Shown here: piece by piece, positions 32,765 to 46,142 of the stretch
How positions within the stretch are numbered: position 1 is the stretch's first letter
Layout: each line of letters begins with the position of its first letter
NCBI GenBank assembly: GCA_013397075.1
Contig: VWZS01002820.1
Coordinates: 372,001 to 436,000 of the forward strand
Direction of reading: 5' to 3'
From: Rhabdornis inornatus
Lineage: Eukaryota; Chordata; Aves; Passeriformes; Rhabdornithidae
Length of the DNA stretch: 64,000 bases
Notes under the pieces: model-generated
What the model was told of the DNA's origin: nothing
Seen by the model: only the letters and a program-made list of their open reading frames with translations
The model's database searches: none
Translations under genes and position numbers: made by a program

Positions 32765-35084
32765 GTGCTGCCTCGCTGGGCCTGAGGTTTGTGGGGTGGC
32801 AAGGGGGTGATGGCTTTATCCCCCTCTTGGGGATGAATGGGCTGGGGGTCAGAATGGGGATGAAAAGGAGAGACCTCACCATCGTGGGCACCCTGGGAGG
32901 AGGGTGTGCTCCCTGTTTGCTCGTGGAATGGCTTGCTGATTGCCTGGCTGCAGTATTTGGATTTTCCAAGGTGTTATGAGGCACGGGGCTGTCTTTGTAC
33001 TGTGTTCCTCCTGGAGGCCCTGTTTTGATCAAGGTTTCTAATTTATTCTGTCTTGTGTGAAAACCTCATTAAAGAGTGCCTCGGTGCCTTCAAGGCACCA
33101 TAAATACACAGAGAGAGGATGGGAAGAGAGAGAAAAAGATTATTATTTGTAAAAAATGGGAGCTCTGCCATATTGACATGGTGCTGCTGAAGCTTGCTGA
33201 TGCAGGCAGCCTCTCCTAGCAGAGCAGCACTGGGATGTCGATGAACGTCCTCATGTCACTTTGGCTGATGGTGCAGCCTGGTGTGACAGCAGGATTTGTA
33301 GTGATGCCTTCAGGCTGCCTTCTCGCAGGTCCACATGGCTGAAAATGCTTTCTTGTTGGCTTCCATGCCCAGCTGTGAACCAGTGCAAAACACAGAACCA
33401 GTACAAAACACCTGGCTGAAGTCGGTGGAAGTGGTGCTGTGCATCTTGGTGGGTTTGGGCTCGGCTGTGTTTTTTTGGGGAGTGGACATTGTATTGGAGT
33501 TGCGTTCTGGTTTGTTTTGTGTAGTATTTTGTGGGTGTTAAAATTGCTCCAGCTTTGTGAAGTTGTTTAGAGTTTGGAAAGAGGAGGCAGTCCCCCTAGT
33601 TGTTGGCAGACAAAAGGTAAAGGCTGCTTCTACAATGTGGGTAATAAACCCCCTCTAAATCCAGAGAGATTGCTGTGATTGTTTTGAGTTTTTGGGCATG
33701 TGGAGCAGAGCTAAATTCAGCTCAGATGCCTTTAAACTGTGTTTGTGATCTGTGCAACAAATGGTGATTCCCGAATTATTACGCTTTTTTCTCCTTCCAC
33801 ATTATCAACCTGGGAACAACATCTCTCATGTTAATTAGATTTTGATGTGACATTTACAAATTTAATAAATCCAAGTCGGTGGATGATTTTCAGGACTTGG
33901 AGGTATTATGGTTGTTATTTGGCTGCTCAGAGTTAATGGTTAAAAGGCAGGGATTTGTTTTCCATGGGTCTCATTGCATCTTTCAACACTCATCAAGCTT
34001 GAATAGGTGCTACTTTTAATTAGATGATTCTTGAGTTTCTTTGAACTGAACCCGTGCACTGTAGGTGATGGTGACTTAAAAATTCTTCCTTCTTCTGGTT
34101 GCTGCCTCTCTGCATCACTCAACATTGCTTAATTGGTGCACTAAATATGGGTGGCCTGGGACTTGCTCAGATTTAAAAGTAATTTCAGCCTGGCCTTAAG
34201 GAATGGTTGCGGAATTAAAGACTTTTTAATTGGGGCAGCAGGACATCCTGTGGAAAAAAAAATTGCTCAAAAATAATCCAGACCCTTGTTGGGGAAAGGG
34301 TTAATTTGTTGTTTGTGTGATAGAATAAATCCATATAGCATCATCAAAAAGCGAAAAGGAGTGTTGCACACAGGCCTGAAGGCTGCTTTTGTTGGACATG
34401 GCACGAGGTCCCTCTTTCCTGGGGTGGTTTGCAGGGACTTGTGGAGGGCAGGAAGAGTTTCTGATGCTGCCCAGCCAGGTATATCCAGGCTGTTCTTTGC
34501 TGAACAAAGCAGAGTGGAGCAGAGCACCTGAATGCTATTTCAGTCATGATTCAAGTGCAGCAGATTAAACCCAGCTGTGCAGGGAAAAAGCACTCTGAAG
34601 TAGAGGTGAGCTTAAAATGAGCTCAAAAAGCAGAGGTTTTTTAGGGGTTTCTTGGATCTGATGGTCACGAAGTGAGCTCGCATGTACTGTCAGTGATTTC
34701 CAAAGGATTTTGGTGTCATTGGAGGCCTTTGGGGCCCAGGGCACCAGCACACAGAGAGGGGCAGGAGCCCTCTGGAGGGCTGGTGTTCTGCATGGAATCT
34801 CCAGCTTTTAATTCAGCTTGAATTCCCGAAGTGTGTGGTGTGACATCATAAGGTTAATGATTAAGTCCTGCCCCCCTCCTTCCCTAAAATGCTGGGCGTG
34901 ATGCATAGGACTGAGGGACTTGTGAAACCTACTGGCTTCTTCGGATTATTCCATCCCAGTCATATTTTATTATTTTGAAAATCTGCTTAGCAGAGGCAGT
35001 GTTTGGTGCAGGTTACTTTGGCTTTTCATGGATTGAAAGAACATCCACCCTAATAAACTGCGAGGTGTAACTGTGTAGTGAGGC
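32765..35084. other. Presumed intron 1 of the plus-strand gene, first part
   Basis: I find no exon with matched splice sites. An 18-bp tandem duplication (AACCAGT.CAAAACAC) lies at 33378-33413. The rest is unique AT-rich DNA. Confidence 0.5.
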
Positions 35085-35172
35085 TTGGTGGAAGCCCCAC
35101 CCGTGACAGTGGGGTGGAAAGAGATGGTCCTTGAGGTGCCTTCCAGCACAAACCATTCTGGGATTCTGTGAT
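35085..35172 (+). mobile_element. CR1 LINE 3' end remnant
   Basis: GATGGTCCTTGAGGTGCCTTCC, AAACCATTCTGGGATTCTGTG is a sense CR1 3' terminus. Only about 90 bp remain. Confidence 0.85.
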
Positions 35173-37714
35173 TTAAACATCTCTAAAATACTTATCTGTG
35201 TTGTTTCTGGTCTTATCAAACGTGGTGTTGTAGTTGAGGGGAGAAAAAACCCCCAAATTCTTGAAAGTAACCTATGAGCTTTGTTCTGATAGTCCTTGAT
35301 CAAGAGCTGGAAAGAGAAAAGAAAACTTAATTTTGAAGACTGTAACATGTATCTTAAAGAAATGCAGTTACTGCTGTTGCTGGGCTTTACAGTTGACTCA
35401 TCCAAATCAGGGGAGCAAATTAGAGTGGGACAGATGTCCTGTTGATGTTTCCTTCGTGTGTTGCTGCGGTCCTGTTCTGCTGTTCAATTACACATCCATA
35501 ATCAAAGAAAACCACTAATAAATCCTTATTGGGAAAGCATCTTCCGTAGGTTTTGCCTGTGTTAATTTGCTTAGATTTAAATGCATGACAAAATAAATCT
35601 CCCTCTGCTTAGAGCCACGACTCTAACACTGTTTTGCTTCCTGACTTCCCAGCCTGATCTGCCTTCTGTCTCCCTGATTTTGAAACTGCTTGAAGGTAGC
35701 TTTTTTTCTCTTTAAATGGAAATAAGGCAAAGTGTATTGCTAGCTGGGGGAAAAAAAGGACTTGAAGGAATCTCTGAAGTTCAGTAGCTTTGGGTTTTTC
35801 CAGTGCAGGAAAACTGGCAGCTTCCTTAGCAAGCTGAGTGAGGCACAGGTGTGGTAGCAGAATTCCTCAGGTGGCTTTGCTGTACTGGCTTTTTGGGGTG
35901 CTGTGGGCACTGTCACATCCTTATTAGCTGTGTGGGACGAGGCTTGGGAATTTTATCCTTGCTCTCTGTGTCTGAGGAACAACACACAGTGGGGCTGCAT
36001 TGTCTAAGTCTTCATCAGAAAAAATAGGAAGAAACAGAAGTAAAACCAAGGTAAATCCTGTCTTAAGGATTGAAAGAGCCTTAAAATTGCCCCTTTCTGA
36101 ACAGGTGGATCTGGAGAGGATAGCTTTTGCGGCCTTGGCTTAAGAAAGATTTTTAATAGCTGTCATCTCTTCCTGTCCACTGCAGTCTCCTTTAATTTCC
36201 TTTACTAAAAAAGAGCATTGCAATTGGGAGTGTTTTACAATTTCCCTTGCTGGTCCATTAGTGTATTAGCTTAGCTCGGTGTGTGTTGAATGCCACTAAA
36301 TGTCACTTGCAAATTTAATGTTGGGAGCACTGAGATTTGTGCTAATTGAATTTAAAGTCTTATACTTGAATTTGTTAAAATGGCAGAGCCAGACAATTGA
36401 AATGTTTTAATGGGAGAATGGAGGAGCACTTGCAAATCTGCTCTTGTGAGTGAATCCAACAGTGCATTTGTGCAGATGGAGGGGGAGACCCTGAGAAGGC
36501 AGATCAGGGTTTGATGGGGTTTTGCTTGTCCCCTTGTACATTACAACGTGGTGACAGCTGGTAAAATCCATTACGTTGAAAGTCTTAGTGCTTGACTGCT
36601 CAGGGTCATTGTTGACACCAACTTAACCTTAAATACTTCTGTAAAAATGGTAAAGATTATAGAGCCTTTCAGTTCAACTTAAAATTCTGCTTCTCCAGCC
36701 ATAGTTTTAGGCACTGTTGGAGAAAGGTTAGTTGTTTGCGCTGTTGGTATTTAAACTCAGTTGTCTGTGTCTGTCTTCTGGGGTTTTTATTCAGGACATT
36801 AGCAACTTCTGCACCTGAGGGTTTGTTGTTTGGGGAAGGGCTGGGAAGTGATAGTTGGGGGGGGGAGGTTTGTTTGGTTGATGCTTTCTGTAGTTTTGTT
36901 TTCTTTTAATTTGTTTTTTTGTGAAACAAAAACTGTGTCATTAAACACTTCTTTATTCTTAACTTCAGCCAAATACCCAAGGATTGGATATTTGAGTATA
37001 GAAACAGAAAAGGAGACCCTGCTGCTGTGCTTTTTGTGAGGTAAAGTGTTAAAGAAATTACCGTGGATTGGAAAAGAGTCATAAAGACCTTGGCTTTCCA
37101 AGCAGTGTAAATCTGTGCCTCCCTAGATAGCACAGTGCTTTTAAGAAGTTTGTCTGGAAACACTTCCATTAAATCTCCTGACACCAGGCTTTGACCTTCT
37201 GCCACTGAGCTGGCATTTCATACGGGCTCCTGGCATGAGCTCTCCTGACACTTTCAAGTAAAATCTTATCAGGCATTGAAAAGTTTGACTCTGCAGTCGA
37301 GCACTGTGCCAAAGCTGTAAAAGCCCTATTTGTACACAAAATGGATTTTTGCTTGCTAGGAGGGCTGGGGTAGTGCTTCAGTAACTGCAGGAATGGCTTT
37401 GAATCTACATAGTAATGAAACAGCTCCATCTAAATCGAGCGTCTCCTCCACTTTCAGGTCTGCTCTTTGTCTTCTTCTTGTCCCTGCATGGAGTTTTACG
37501 TGGTCAGGTTATATTGCTCTGGAAAACTTTGTCAGGGAAGTTAATTTAAAGCTATTTGAAAGGCTTAAAAATGGCTCTGCTGTTAGGATGATGAAAAAGA
37601 CCTTGAGAGTGCCTTGAGAGCAACTGCTGCCAGAGTACCTGCTTGGCCATGCAAGTGGTGAGCTGCTCCCAGAGCCTTCTCCGAGGGAGCACTCCAGGGT
37701 GTCCTCCTTAAGTG
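35173..37714. other. Gene-free intronic DNA
   Basis: No supported exon. A run of nine G at 36857-36865 is the only marked local feature. Confidence 0.5.
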
Positions 37715-37888
37715 CTGGCAGCCACAAAAACTCTGGCTGCCCCATTCCATCTTGGAATGTCCAAGGCTGGGTAGGACAGAGCTTGGAGCAACCTGGGATA
37801 GTGGAAAGTGTCCCTGCCCGTGGCAGGGGTGTAACGGGTTGGGTTTTAAGGTTCCTTCCAACCCAAACCATTCTGGGATTCTGTGATG
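37715..37888 (+). mobile_element. CR1 LINE 3' fragment, plus orientation
   Basis: AGCTTGGAGCAACCTGGGATAG, GTGTCCCTGCCCGTGGCAGGG and TTCCAACCCAAACCATTCTG end in GGGATTCTGTGATG. The fragment is diverged. Confidence 0.92.
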
Positions 37889-40800
37889 CATCAGGGCTTA
37901 AAACCCACTTGCTTTAACTGGGAGGGAAAATCCAGCACTTGTGGGTGATTGGGAAGCTTTGCCACTTGCAGGGGGTGCCAATGGCTGTGGATGTTTGGGT
38001 ATCTGGGGAATACATTTTTAGTGGAATAAGAAAGTAAACCAGACTTACAGGAAGGGAGAGGAACACCCATGTTCCAAGGTGCTGAAGTTTGGGGTGCTCA
38101 GCAGAGGCAGTAGGGGGGAGGTGATGTCCAAAGAAGAGCTGTGAGCAAGGCAAGAGTGGACAGAAAAGGGTGAGCACAAGCATGTGAATATCCCTGCTTA
38201 ATGACTTGACAGAACACATTGTTCCCTTTCCCCGGGTACTTTTGGGATGTCAGGATCCGTATTTAATGGAATAGTGGTTTTATGGAGGCTCTCCACCCTG
38301 GGAGAAGCTCTCCTTTGCCAAAAGCAATACTCAGTAATGGGCTGGGGGTTCTTATCTACTCTCCATGAAACACTGCAAAAAACTTATTTTGCAGTAATGA
38401 GCAATTACCCACAAATTAACAAAACTCTTTTTTCAGATATTGTCTTTGTTTTTGTGCCTGTGCAATTTCCTAATTCATTTTTTCTCCCTTTCAAAACATA
38501 AATAGATTTGTTATCAAAGGCCATTTAAAAAACAAAAACAGGGCCCTAAGCACATTTATCAGAAGGGGATTATTTAAGTTCTGATGGTTTGTTCAGAATT
38601 CCTTTGCTTGCAAGAAAATGAGTGTCTGTGCTGAGAAGACACACACCCATCTAGCCACGTGCCTTGTATCCAAGAATTACAGTGTTTTTGAGAGGGAATG
38701 CCAGAGTCCAGCCATGGCTTCCGGAAGTGGCTGGGAGAATACTTGTGGAGATGACAATCACTGGCAAATCTGTATTACTTCCTCCTCTGAGCAGGACTAA
38801 CCCCAAAGAAATGTCAGGTTTTTCAGGGTCCTGTTGGGGTTTGAAAATGTCCAAGGGAGGAGATAGGCTGCTTTGGAGAGAGGGGTTGCCACCTTGTGTG
38901 GGGAGATAACCTGCAAGCTTGATTGAGTGCCAGGGGAGGAGAGGGAGGAACCTGAGACCCGGATGACATTGGATACAGGTGCACCAGATTGGTGCACTAA
39001 AGGCCATTAGCTGCTTTCTTCTCTGTGCCTGGCCAGCTGACTTGATGTTGTTAATGAACTACTCCTTAGATATCTTAACTTCTGAATGCTGCTCCTTAAC
39101 TCATGGTCCATCAGGGCACAAGTGAATTGATCGGCATAATGAATTGGTGTTTTTAGGGAACTTTCCTTGGCCACTTTATTGAGTGGCTGCCAGTCTAAAA
39201 TCCTTTTATGATTCTTCCTCTTAGACTTCTCCTTTGCTAATACTGTACTTAATGCAAACAATCTCCTTTAACCTCTTAACTTTGTAATCCCCCTCACACT
39301 GTAATTGTGCTTTAATGCTGCCCATTTGCAGTTGGATATGAGCAAATATTTAAAATAATTGTCCACTCTACAAAATATTGGTTGACTTCATAGATTGTTT
39401 TGTCTTTTGTTTGTTAACTCCCAGGACATCCATTTAGGTCTTTCCAAGGTAAAAGGTTGGAAAGCAGGCTAGAAATGCTAGGCAATGCTGTATTTCTTCA
39501 CGTGTTCCAATGTTATGGCTGTGTGTTGAAATTCAGCCTGCAGGATGTGATGTCATGTGAATAAATTAATGACCTGTGTTTATTTGAAGATTGGATAATA
39601 AGCGAGGCATGGGATAATAACCCGGGGAGCACTTGGCCCTTCTGCTCTAAGCTTCCCAGAAATTGTGACGTGGATAAAGCTTTGCCTCCCTCTGTCTTGC
39701 TGCACTTTTCAGCATGAGTGTTATGGGGTGGGAGCTTTGTCTTCATGCAGAGACACCCTGACACCTTGCAGAGGGGGCTTGGACATATGTTCCTGACACA
39801 GACAGCTGTGGGGACACAGAGCTCCCAACCTTTGCAAGGTGCTGGTTCCAAACTCTGGGCTTCTGTGTTCGCTGGAGAAGAGCTTGTTGAATTTCCCAGC
39901 CTGGTGTCACTGGTGTGTTCCTCTGTGAGGGAGTGGTTGTGGTGGCAGGGTGGCTTGTGGCAGGCAGAGGCTTCCCAGCCTGGCACCTAGGGGAGGAGTG
40001 AACACCTTGGAGCTGTAACTTCTGATCCCTATCACTGAATCCCTGCTTTCAGGCTCAGATTTTGTTCCCAGAGAAACCTAGGGTTGGGGGTACATCTGTT
40101 CAAAGTGAGCTTTCTGGGCTGATTGAATTCATGGCTGTCAAAGAACTGTTTTTTCTTCCCTCACCTTGTCTTCATATTCCCAGTTTGCATTAAGGGTGTT
40201 CCATGAGGTTTTGGGCACATGCTCTGTGATTTGCCTGGCGAGGTGGGGCCTTATCAAGAAGGAAATAACAGCACTGAGGGAAACAGTGGCACAGGGAGTA
40301 TCAGTAATGGGCTTCTTTCAGGTCTGGGCCATGCAAAGCATTAATGACATTTTCTGCACCCCTGAAGTGGAGTGATGTCTGCAGTGACTCTGTCAGCTGT
40401 GTCAGCAAACTTTGTGTTTGGGACTGATGTATTGTTGAGTTTTATTTAAAAACAAGAGGCAGCTGAGGGTCTGCAGTAGACTGAACTGAAGTGGGTCTTG
40501 CTTTTGGAAATAACTGGAGGAGTCTTGCTGGTGGTGAATAGCCAGTGCAGTGACAGGATGTGTGCAGACAGCTGGAAATGCTCAGACTTGCTTGTTTCCC
40601 AGTACTGTCCTGAATTAGGATAGTTGGGATAGAGCCCGGTGCAGCTTGTGGGGTGTATTCCAGTGTGACATTTGCACACCAGACTGTTTCCTGTTCAGTT
40701 AGTGCTGCTCACTGTTGTAAAGAAGTACTCAGGTGTTGTGGAGTCTCTTTGCTTGGGATTGCTGGATTTGGGGGTGCTGGAGCAATGCTTGAGTGCAGAA

Positions 40801-43800
40801 TGGTGGTGTAGAGTTCTTGGCACCCTTTTGCCTTTGTGTTGTTGGTGGTCATGGAAGAGGCCCCACGAACTTCAGCTGGAAGGGAGGAAAAGTCCATTTA
40901 CTTCCACAGACACTGCAAAGTGAAATGTGAAGGATTTGGAGAGCTGGACATGCTGATCCTGCTGTCCTTATAGCCTTAATAGTGGGCAAAGAATTAAAAT
41001 AAATAAAAAGAGGAATGGTTTATGTAGTGGCTTCTCTGGAGGCAGTATTATCTTCTGGTTCTGAGGATTTGTTTCCTTTCCCAGTCTGCTTTAAAAACAT
41101 TTCCTTTTTCATAAAAGCAGTGGATTATACTCCATGGACATTTATGTGAAGGGACTGCTGGGTGCTTAATAACCTACTTATTTTATTTGGGCTGTACTTT
41201 TTAAAAATGAAGTGTTCAAGTCAGGCCCTTTGAAGATAGATTGTCCTGCCTGATTGTCTTGAGCAAAATACCTTTCTGGTTTTAATTGGGGTTTTCATTG
41301 CTATGATTTACAGCGGCAGGGTGAGGGCAGCACCGTTCCTGCAGTGCCTCAGACAAGTGGGAAGAGAAGGAGAAGGAGCAGAGCTATTCCTTATCTGGAC
41401 ACTTTCTTAGGTGCTTACAGAGCTGTGTACTTAAATAATTCCTCCATGTAAGTATTGATGTGCAGCAAAGCGACACGGTTTTAAGCACAACGTTTAATAG
41501 AAGTATTCTCAGCATGACTTGGCAAATATTTCCAAGCTCAACTTGCCACCTCAGGTGCTGCCTCTTGTCATTAGAGTGAAGGGAGGTTTGTGCAAAGCTC
41601 AGAAATGGACCTAAAATGGGACAGTTTGAAATCACCTCTGGGCACAGTCCTTGTGGCTTTCCTGGGCTAGTCTGCTTGCTGTTCCTCCATGTCCATTCCC
41701 ACGTCCTCATGTCCCTTCCCACTTCCCCCGTCCGTTCCCATCTCCTTCCTATGGGCCCCAAGGCCTGCCTTGCTTTGGTAGCCCTGCACTGCATTTGGGG
41801 TTTTTGGTAAGGTGAGAGGGGAGGGGAATTTGGCATTTCAGCACCAGCTGCCTTTGCCGGGTCAGCCACCCTATTTGTGTGTGCTGTTCCCTGTGCAGAA
41901 TATTGTTCTGGCAAGTGTTGTCAAACTTGGATTCTCCTGTCATGTGCAGATGCAATGAGTTTCCTAGAAACTTCAGGGAGGGGATGAAAGTGATGTAGAT
42001 AGTTTGTAACAACTGGTGATTCGGTCATTGAAGCATAAACTGGATTTTTAGTGTGCTGAAGAAGGAAACAAAGCCTGGTTTGGTAAGGTCAGAATCAGAA
42101 ATTTAGGTAGGGGCTGTGTTGATTTTTCTTTTGTATTACAGTTTATGGAGAATATTTTATTTTTTCCTTAATTAAACTGCTTTTGCAACATGTGTCAGTC
42201 CATCTTAAATCCTATGTAGGAAGATCTGTGGCTGTATCTGATGAGGGCAGAACCTTCTCCTGCTTTTGGGACTTCAGCTCCCCTTTTTGCAGCTGAGTTG
42301 TGTCATCCAGGTTGTTTTTCATCCTTTCCCCTGTCAGGCTGTTGAGCAAACTTCCAAGTGTGGGGTTGTGGGGGACAGAGACACCTCAAAGTTTAGGATG
42401 GTGAAGACTGGGACACACCCCTCCAAGTGTGGATTGTGGGGAAGAGGGACATCTGTCCCAGTGTGGGGTTCTGGGGACTGGGAGGATGCTTTGCCACACT
42501 TCCTTCCCCTTCCTTTAAGAACCGAAGCACTGAGCAAACATGCAGGGGAGAGGAGGGAGGATCCTCATCCTGCTGGTTGTCAGGGGACGTGTCTGGCTTT
42601 GCCCCAAGCTGGCTGTGGTGAGCCAGGATGGAACTGGAGCCATCCCAGTGCTGCTCCCGCCCAGGTCACAGGTGTCACTGTGCCGGGTCCGTGTGACCTG
42701 CTTGCCCTGCAGGCCATCCCACTGCATGTTTACATCCAGAAGCATCCAGGATCCCATTTCCGAGGCCTGCTTTTCCCGGCAGACGTGCCTGAAGCTGGAG
42801 TCAGGGATCAGCATCCCCCCAAGGGCAGGGCAGGGAGAGCTGGCTGCAATTCCAGCTAGGGGTGGTCTCATTCCAGCAATTAGGAGGAATTAATTGCTTG
42901 GCTAGAGCCCCAAGACATTCCAGATGGCTCTTAGAGGGATGGAACAGATTCCTGATGCTGAGGTGTGTCCAGTTTTGGGGAGGTGGATCCAGAAACCAGA
43001 TTTTTGCCAGATCCGAGGCCAACTGGCTCATCAGATCTGCAATAGAAAAGTTTCTTTTGCTGAGAAACAGAGTATCTTGTACTGCTGATATTTCTAAGGA
43101 CAAGGGAGCTTAAACTTCTTCCTTACCTTGGCAACTGAAAGCAGACAATCCCTGGTTTGGGCTGTTCCGCAGAAATGGGGACAACCAACCATTTTCAAGT
43201 GGGTTTTGTTTATTGTCATGAATTGGTGTTTTTATGCAGTTGCTCCTCTTGGTGTTATGTTCCTGTTATCCCTTTAATCAAGACGTCTGTGCATTCCAGG
43301 AAAGGTCTTCTCTACTGATTGTGACTCCTTGCTTCTGAGCACAGGATTTGTCTACAGCCCCAGCAGCACTTTCTGATTTTATGGAAGATTTACCTCAACT
43401 TTCCAACCTATTTTCTGTTAATTTTTGGCAAAAATATGTTGCTTTGTTCAGGTCAAATTTGCAGATTTGCAGCTTTTCACTTTCCTGACAATGTAGTGTT
43501 TTTGCACCTTTCATAAATCATCTGATGAGCTGTTGAAGCTGGAAGAGGCGTTTACAAAGCTAATGGAAAACTTGAGTAAAGGATGCTTTGCAGAAAACAG
43601 CCTCTCAGAAAGGGAAGTATTGCAAAAGCCAGTTATATTTTCCTTGTTTGCAGACTTGTTTGGAAGAGATTATTAATCCCTCACATCTGTGCAGGTCCAG
43701 CCTTCAGACTCGCAGCTCAGTATTTTTAGCAGGAGCAGACCACAGCAGAGAATTCCCTCCCCCCATTCCCAGTATTTTGGTTTCTTTAGGGAACTTGTGT

Positions 43801-45957
43801 GTCTTTCAAAAGCCACAGTTTGGTGACTGGGTGTCAAAGTTTACCACAGAAACTTTCAGGAGGAAAAGGAGAAGGCAGCTCCTGCTGAAATACCAAAACC
43901 AAATGTGAAAGCGTTGAGGTGGGGTGGTGGGAATGGATGGCACTGAACGGGTCAGAGTTAAATCACAATCTGATTCTGTTCGAAGTGAAAGTGTGTGTTC
44001 CCTAATTGCAGTTCTCAGAATTGAGCTGTTGCTTGTGGGGAGGGAGGGGGAAGCCGTGGAATTCCGGGAAAGCTGTGGAACTCCGCCCAAGCACCCACTG
44101 CAGAACAGCCAATAGGACTTTGCCAGATGCCAGATCTCCTGCTGAGAGTGCATGGCCAGGTTTGCCTGTCCCCAAGGACTTTTTCCATGAAGAAGGCAGA
44201 GCCTTAGCTAACAGAGTGCTCTCCAAAGCTAACTCTGAAAGGATATCTCTTTTTATATGGAATTTCTGCCTGTATACCCGTCAAGGCCTGGGGAATGACC
44301 GTCCCTTATCATTTGTTTACCTGCATGGGAGGATTGTTGCAGCAGTGCCTGGAAGAAGCAAGATTAAAAAGCAGTTACTGGAGCTTAGCAGGGGTGTGTT
44401 GTCCAGAAAATATCTTTTCCAAGTTAAATTCCTTCTCCAAGTTGATGGCTTTGAGGCCAAGACAGAGGGTAAAAAACTTTCAGCACGTGAAACAAATTTC
44501 TGCTGCAAACTATGGGAACCTCTGAAAGTTGACATAACTTCTGTAGCTGGAAGTTTCAATTTATTTAATTTATTTGCTTCCTTAGGGCTCAGCTGTACTT
44601 GTTTTGTTCAGTTAGTTTATTTATGGACACATTGTGCTGTTCTCCGACAGGGATGACCTCTCAACTCTAGTAAGGCCCCTGCCACTTGTTAATGTTGGTG
44701 TTAAGCCTGTTTAAAATTTCTTCCTGAGGTTTAGAGGTCTTTTGCATCAGACTGGGGATATATGGATGGTTAACACAGAGCAATTGCTACTCTTATACCT
44801 GCTTTCTAGACTAATTAAACACACACCTGATTGTCACAGGTGTCATCTCTTAACTTTACATGCTGCAAATGAGTCAAGTGCAAACCCAGCTTGAGTTCCG
44901 TGCATTTGTGTGCAGCTGGCTCATTTATTCTTTTTTTTTTTTGCAGTGCCTAGAAGAATCTGTTTTCCCAGGAGACTCAAGTCAGTGTCAGGAGAAAAAT
45001 GTTCCTGCTGAATTTGATGTGTGGGGCAGCTGGGGGCAAAGCCTCGCCGAGAGTTTGAGGTCTGTGGTCCCACCCTGAGCACAATGTCCTGGCAGGAGCT
45101 TTGCTGCTCACCTGCTGTGTTCCACAGCCACGAGGGAATAAATGAAACACTCCCAGCACATGGAGAGCAGATCCCCTGCCTCTGGACACCCAGGGGACAG
45201 GCTCTGTTTGTGGATTTTGGGAGCAGGCTGCACCCCAGCCGAGTCACCTCTGCTGACCCACCCTGGAATTCAATTCTCCCAGAGAGATTGGTTTCCTGTG
45301 CTAATACCTGCACATGCTGCCTTCCAGCTCCCTCCTGCTTCCCTCTGATAGCTCTGGCACCAACAGAATAGGAAAAAGCAACATGTAAGACAATTTCAGT
45401 GTAACAGGAGAAATGCTGTCTCACTTCAGCTGCACTTAACCCCTGGCTTTAAGTGCCTACGAGAGGTTTGTGAGACGTGCTTGATATGTTTAAGAAATAA
45501 AAAGCCTCGCTGTGAGAGAGGGGAGGAAGGAACTGCAGCGAGAACTTCAGGCTGTTGGAGGCACTTCTAGGTATGCATCCCTTCTTTGCTTGCTGTCTCA
45601 GGTGGAAATGGGCTCTCCAGCAAGAGGAGCTGCTTCAGGAGGAGGTGTGCTTGATAATGGCCACTTTGCTGGTTTTTCCTTAGCTTTGCTTTCCTGCCTT
45701 GTGCAGGACTTGCTGCCCAGGTCTCGCTGTGGAACTCTTTTGCTCTGATGCGCACCTGGTTTGGTTACTGCCTTTGGTTCAAGTAACTTGGAAAGGAGTT
45801 TCACTGACTTCTGGGTTCTCATACCAGAGATTTTCTTGATCAGCTACCACTCAGGAGTCACCTGCTCAATATTCCTCCCCCATACCTGGCCCAGCTTTTC
45901 CTGTTCTTTCCCTGTGAAGCAAGAGACAAAAAAGTAGCATTTGCTGTAGTTCACAAG
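37889..45957. other. Gene-free intronic DNA with a small minisatellite
   Basis: About 8 kb of mostly unique sequence without a supported exon. A 216-codon plus-strand frame at 44006-44656 has no recognisable domain, no codon-level pattern I trust and no matched splice sites. I treat it as chance. The minisatellite at 42354-42490 is listed separately. Confidence 0.5.
42354..42490. repeat. Degenerate 34-bp minisatellite, four units
   Basis: CCAAGTGTGG.GTTGTGGGG at 42354 recurs at 42423 and, as CCCAGTGTGGGGTTCTGGGG, at 42456. The piece between the first two is a weaker unit at half the 69-base spacing. Confidence 0.7.
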
Positions 45958-46142
45958 GCTCACAGATGCATTTAAGTTGGAAAACACCTCCCAGCGCATG
46001 AAGTCTGAGCTGTGCCCGATCCCCACGTTGTCACCAGTCCAGAGCACCGAGTGACCTCCCTGGGCAGCCCCTGCCCACCCTTTCCAGGAAGAAATTCCTC
46101 CTGATGTCTGACCTGACCCTCCCCTGGCACAGATTTTAGGAT
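45958..46142 (-). mobile_element. CR1 LINE fragment, minus orientation
   Basis: TTGGAAAACACCTCCCAGCGC, GCTGTGCCCGATCCCCACGT and TTCCTCCTGATGTCTGACCTG match the family at 11600-11860 with an internal deletion (part of the CCTTCCTTGGACACC block is missing). Confidence 0.88.

Noticed and set aside
31746..32810. 354-codon plus-strand frame across the second CpG island
   Set aside because: It runs through the likely donor at 31914, a degenerate repeat and the (ATCCC)n array. GC-rich DNA has few stops, so length is not evidence here.
44006..44656. 216-codon plus-strand frame
   Set aside because: No domain, no matched splice sites and mixed composition. Within chance for the number of frames in 64 kb.
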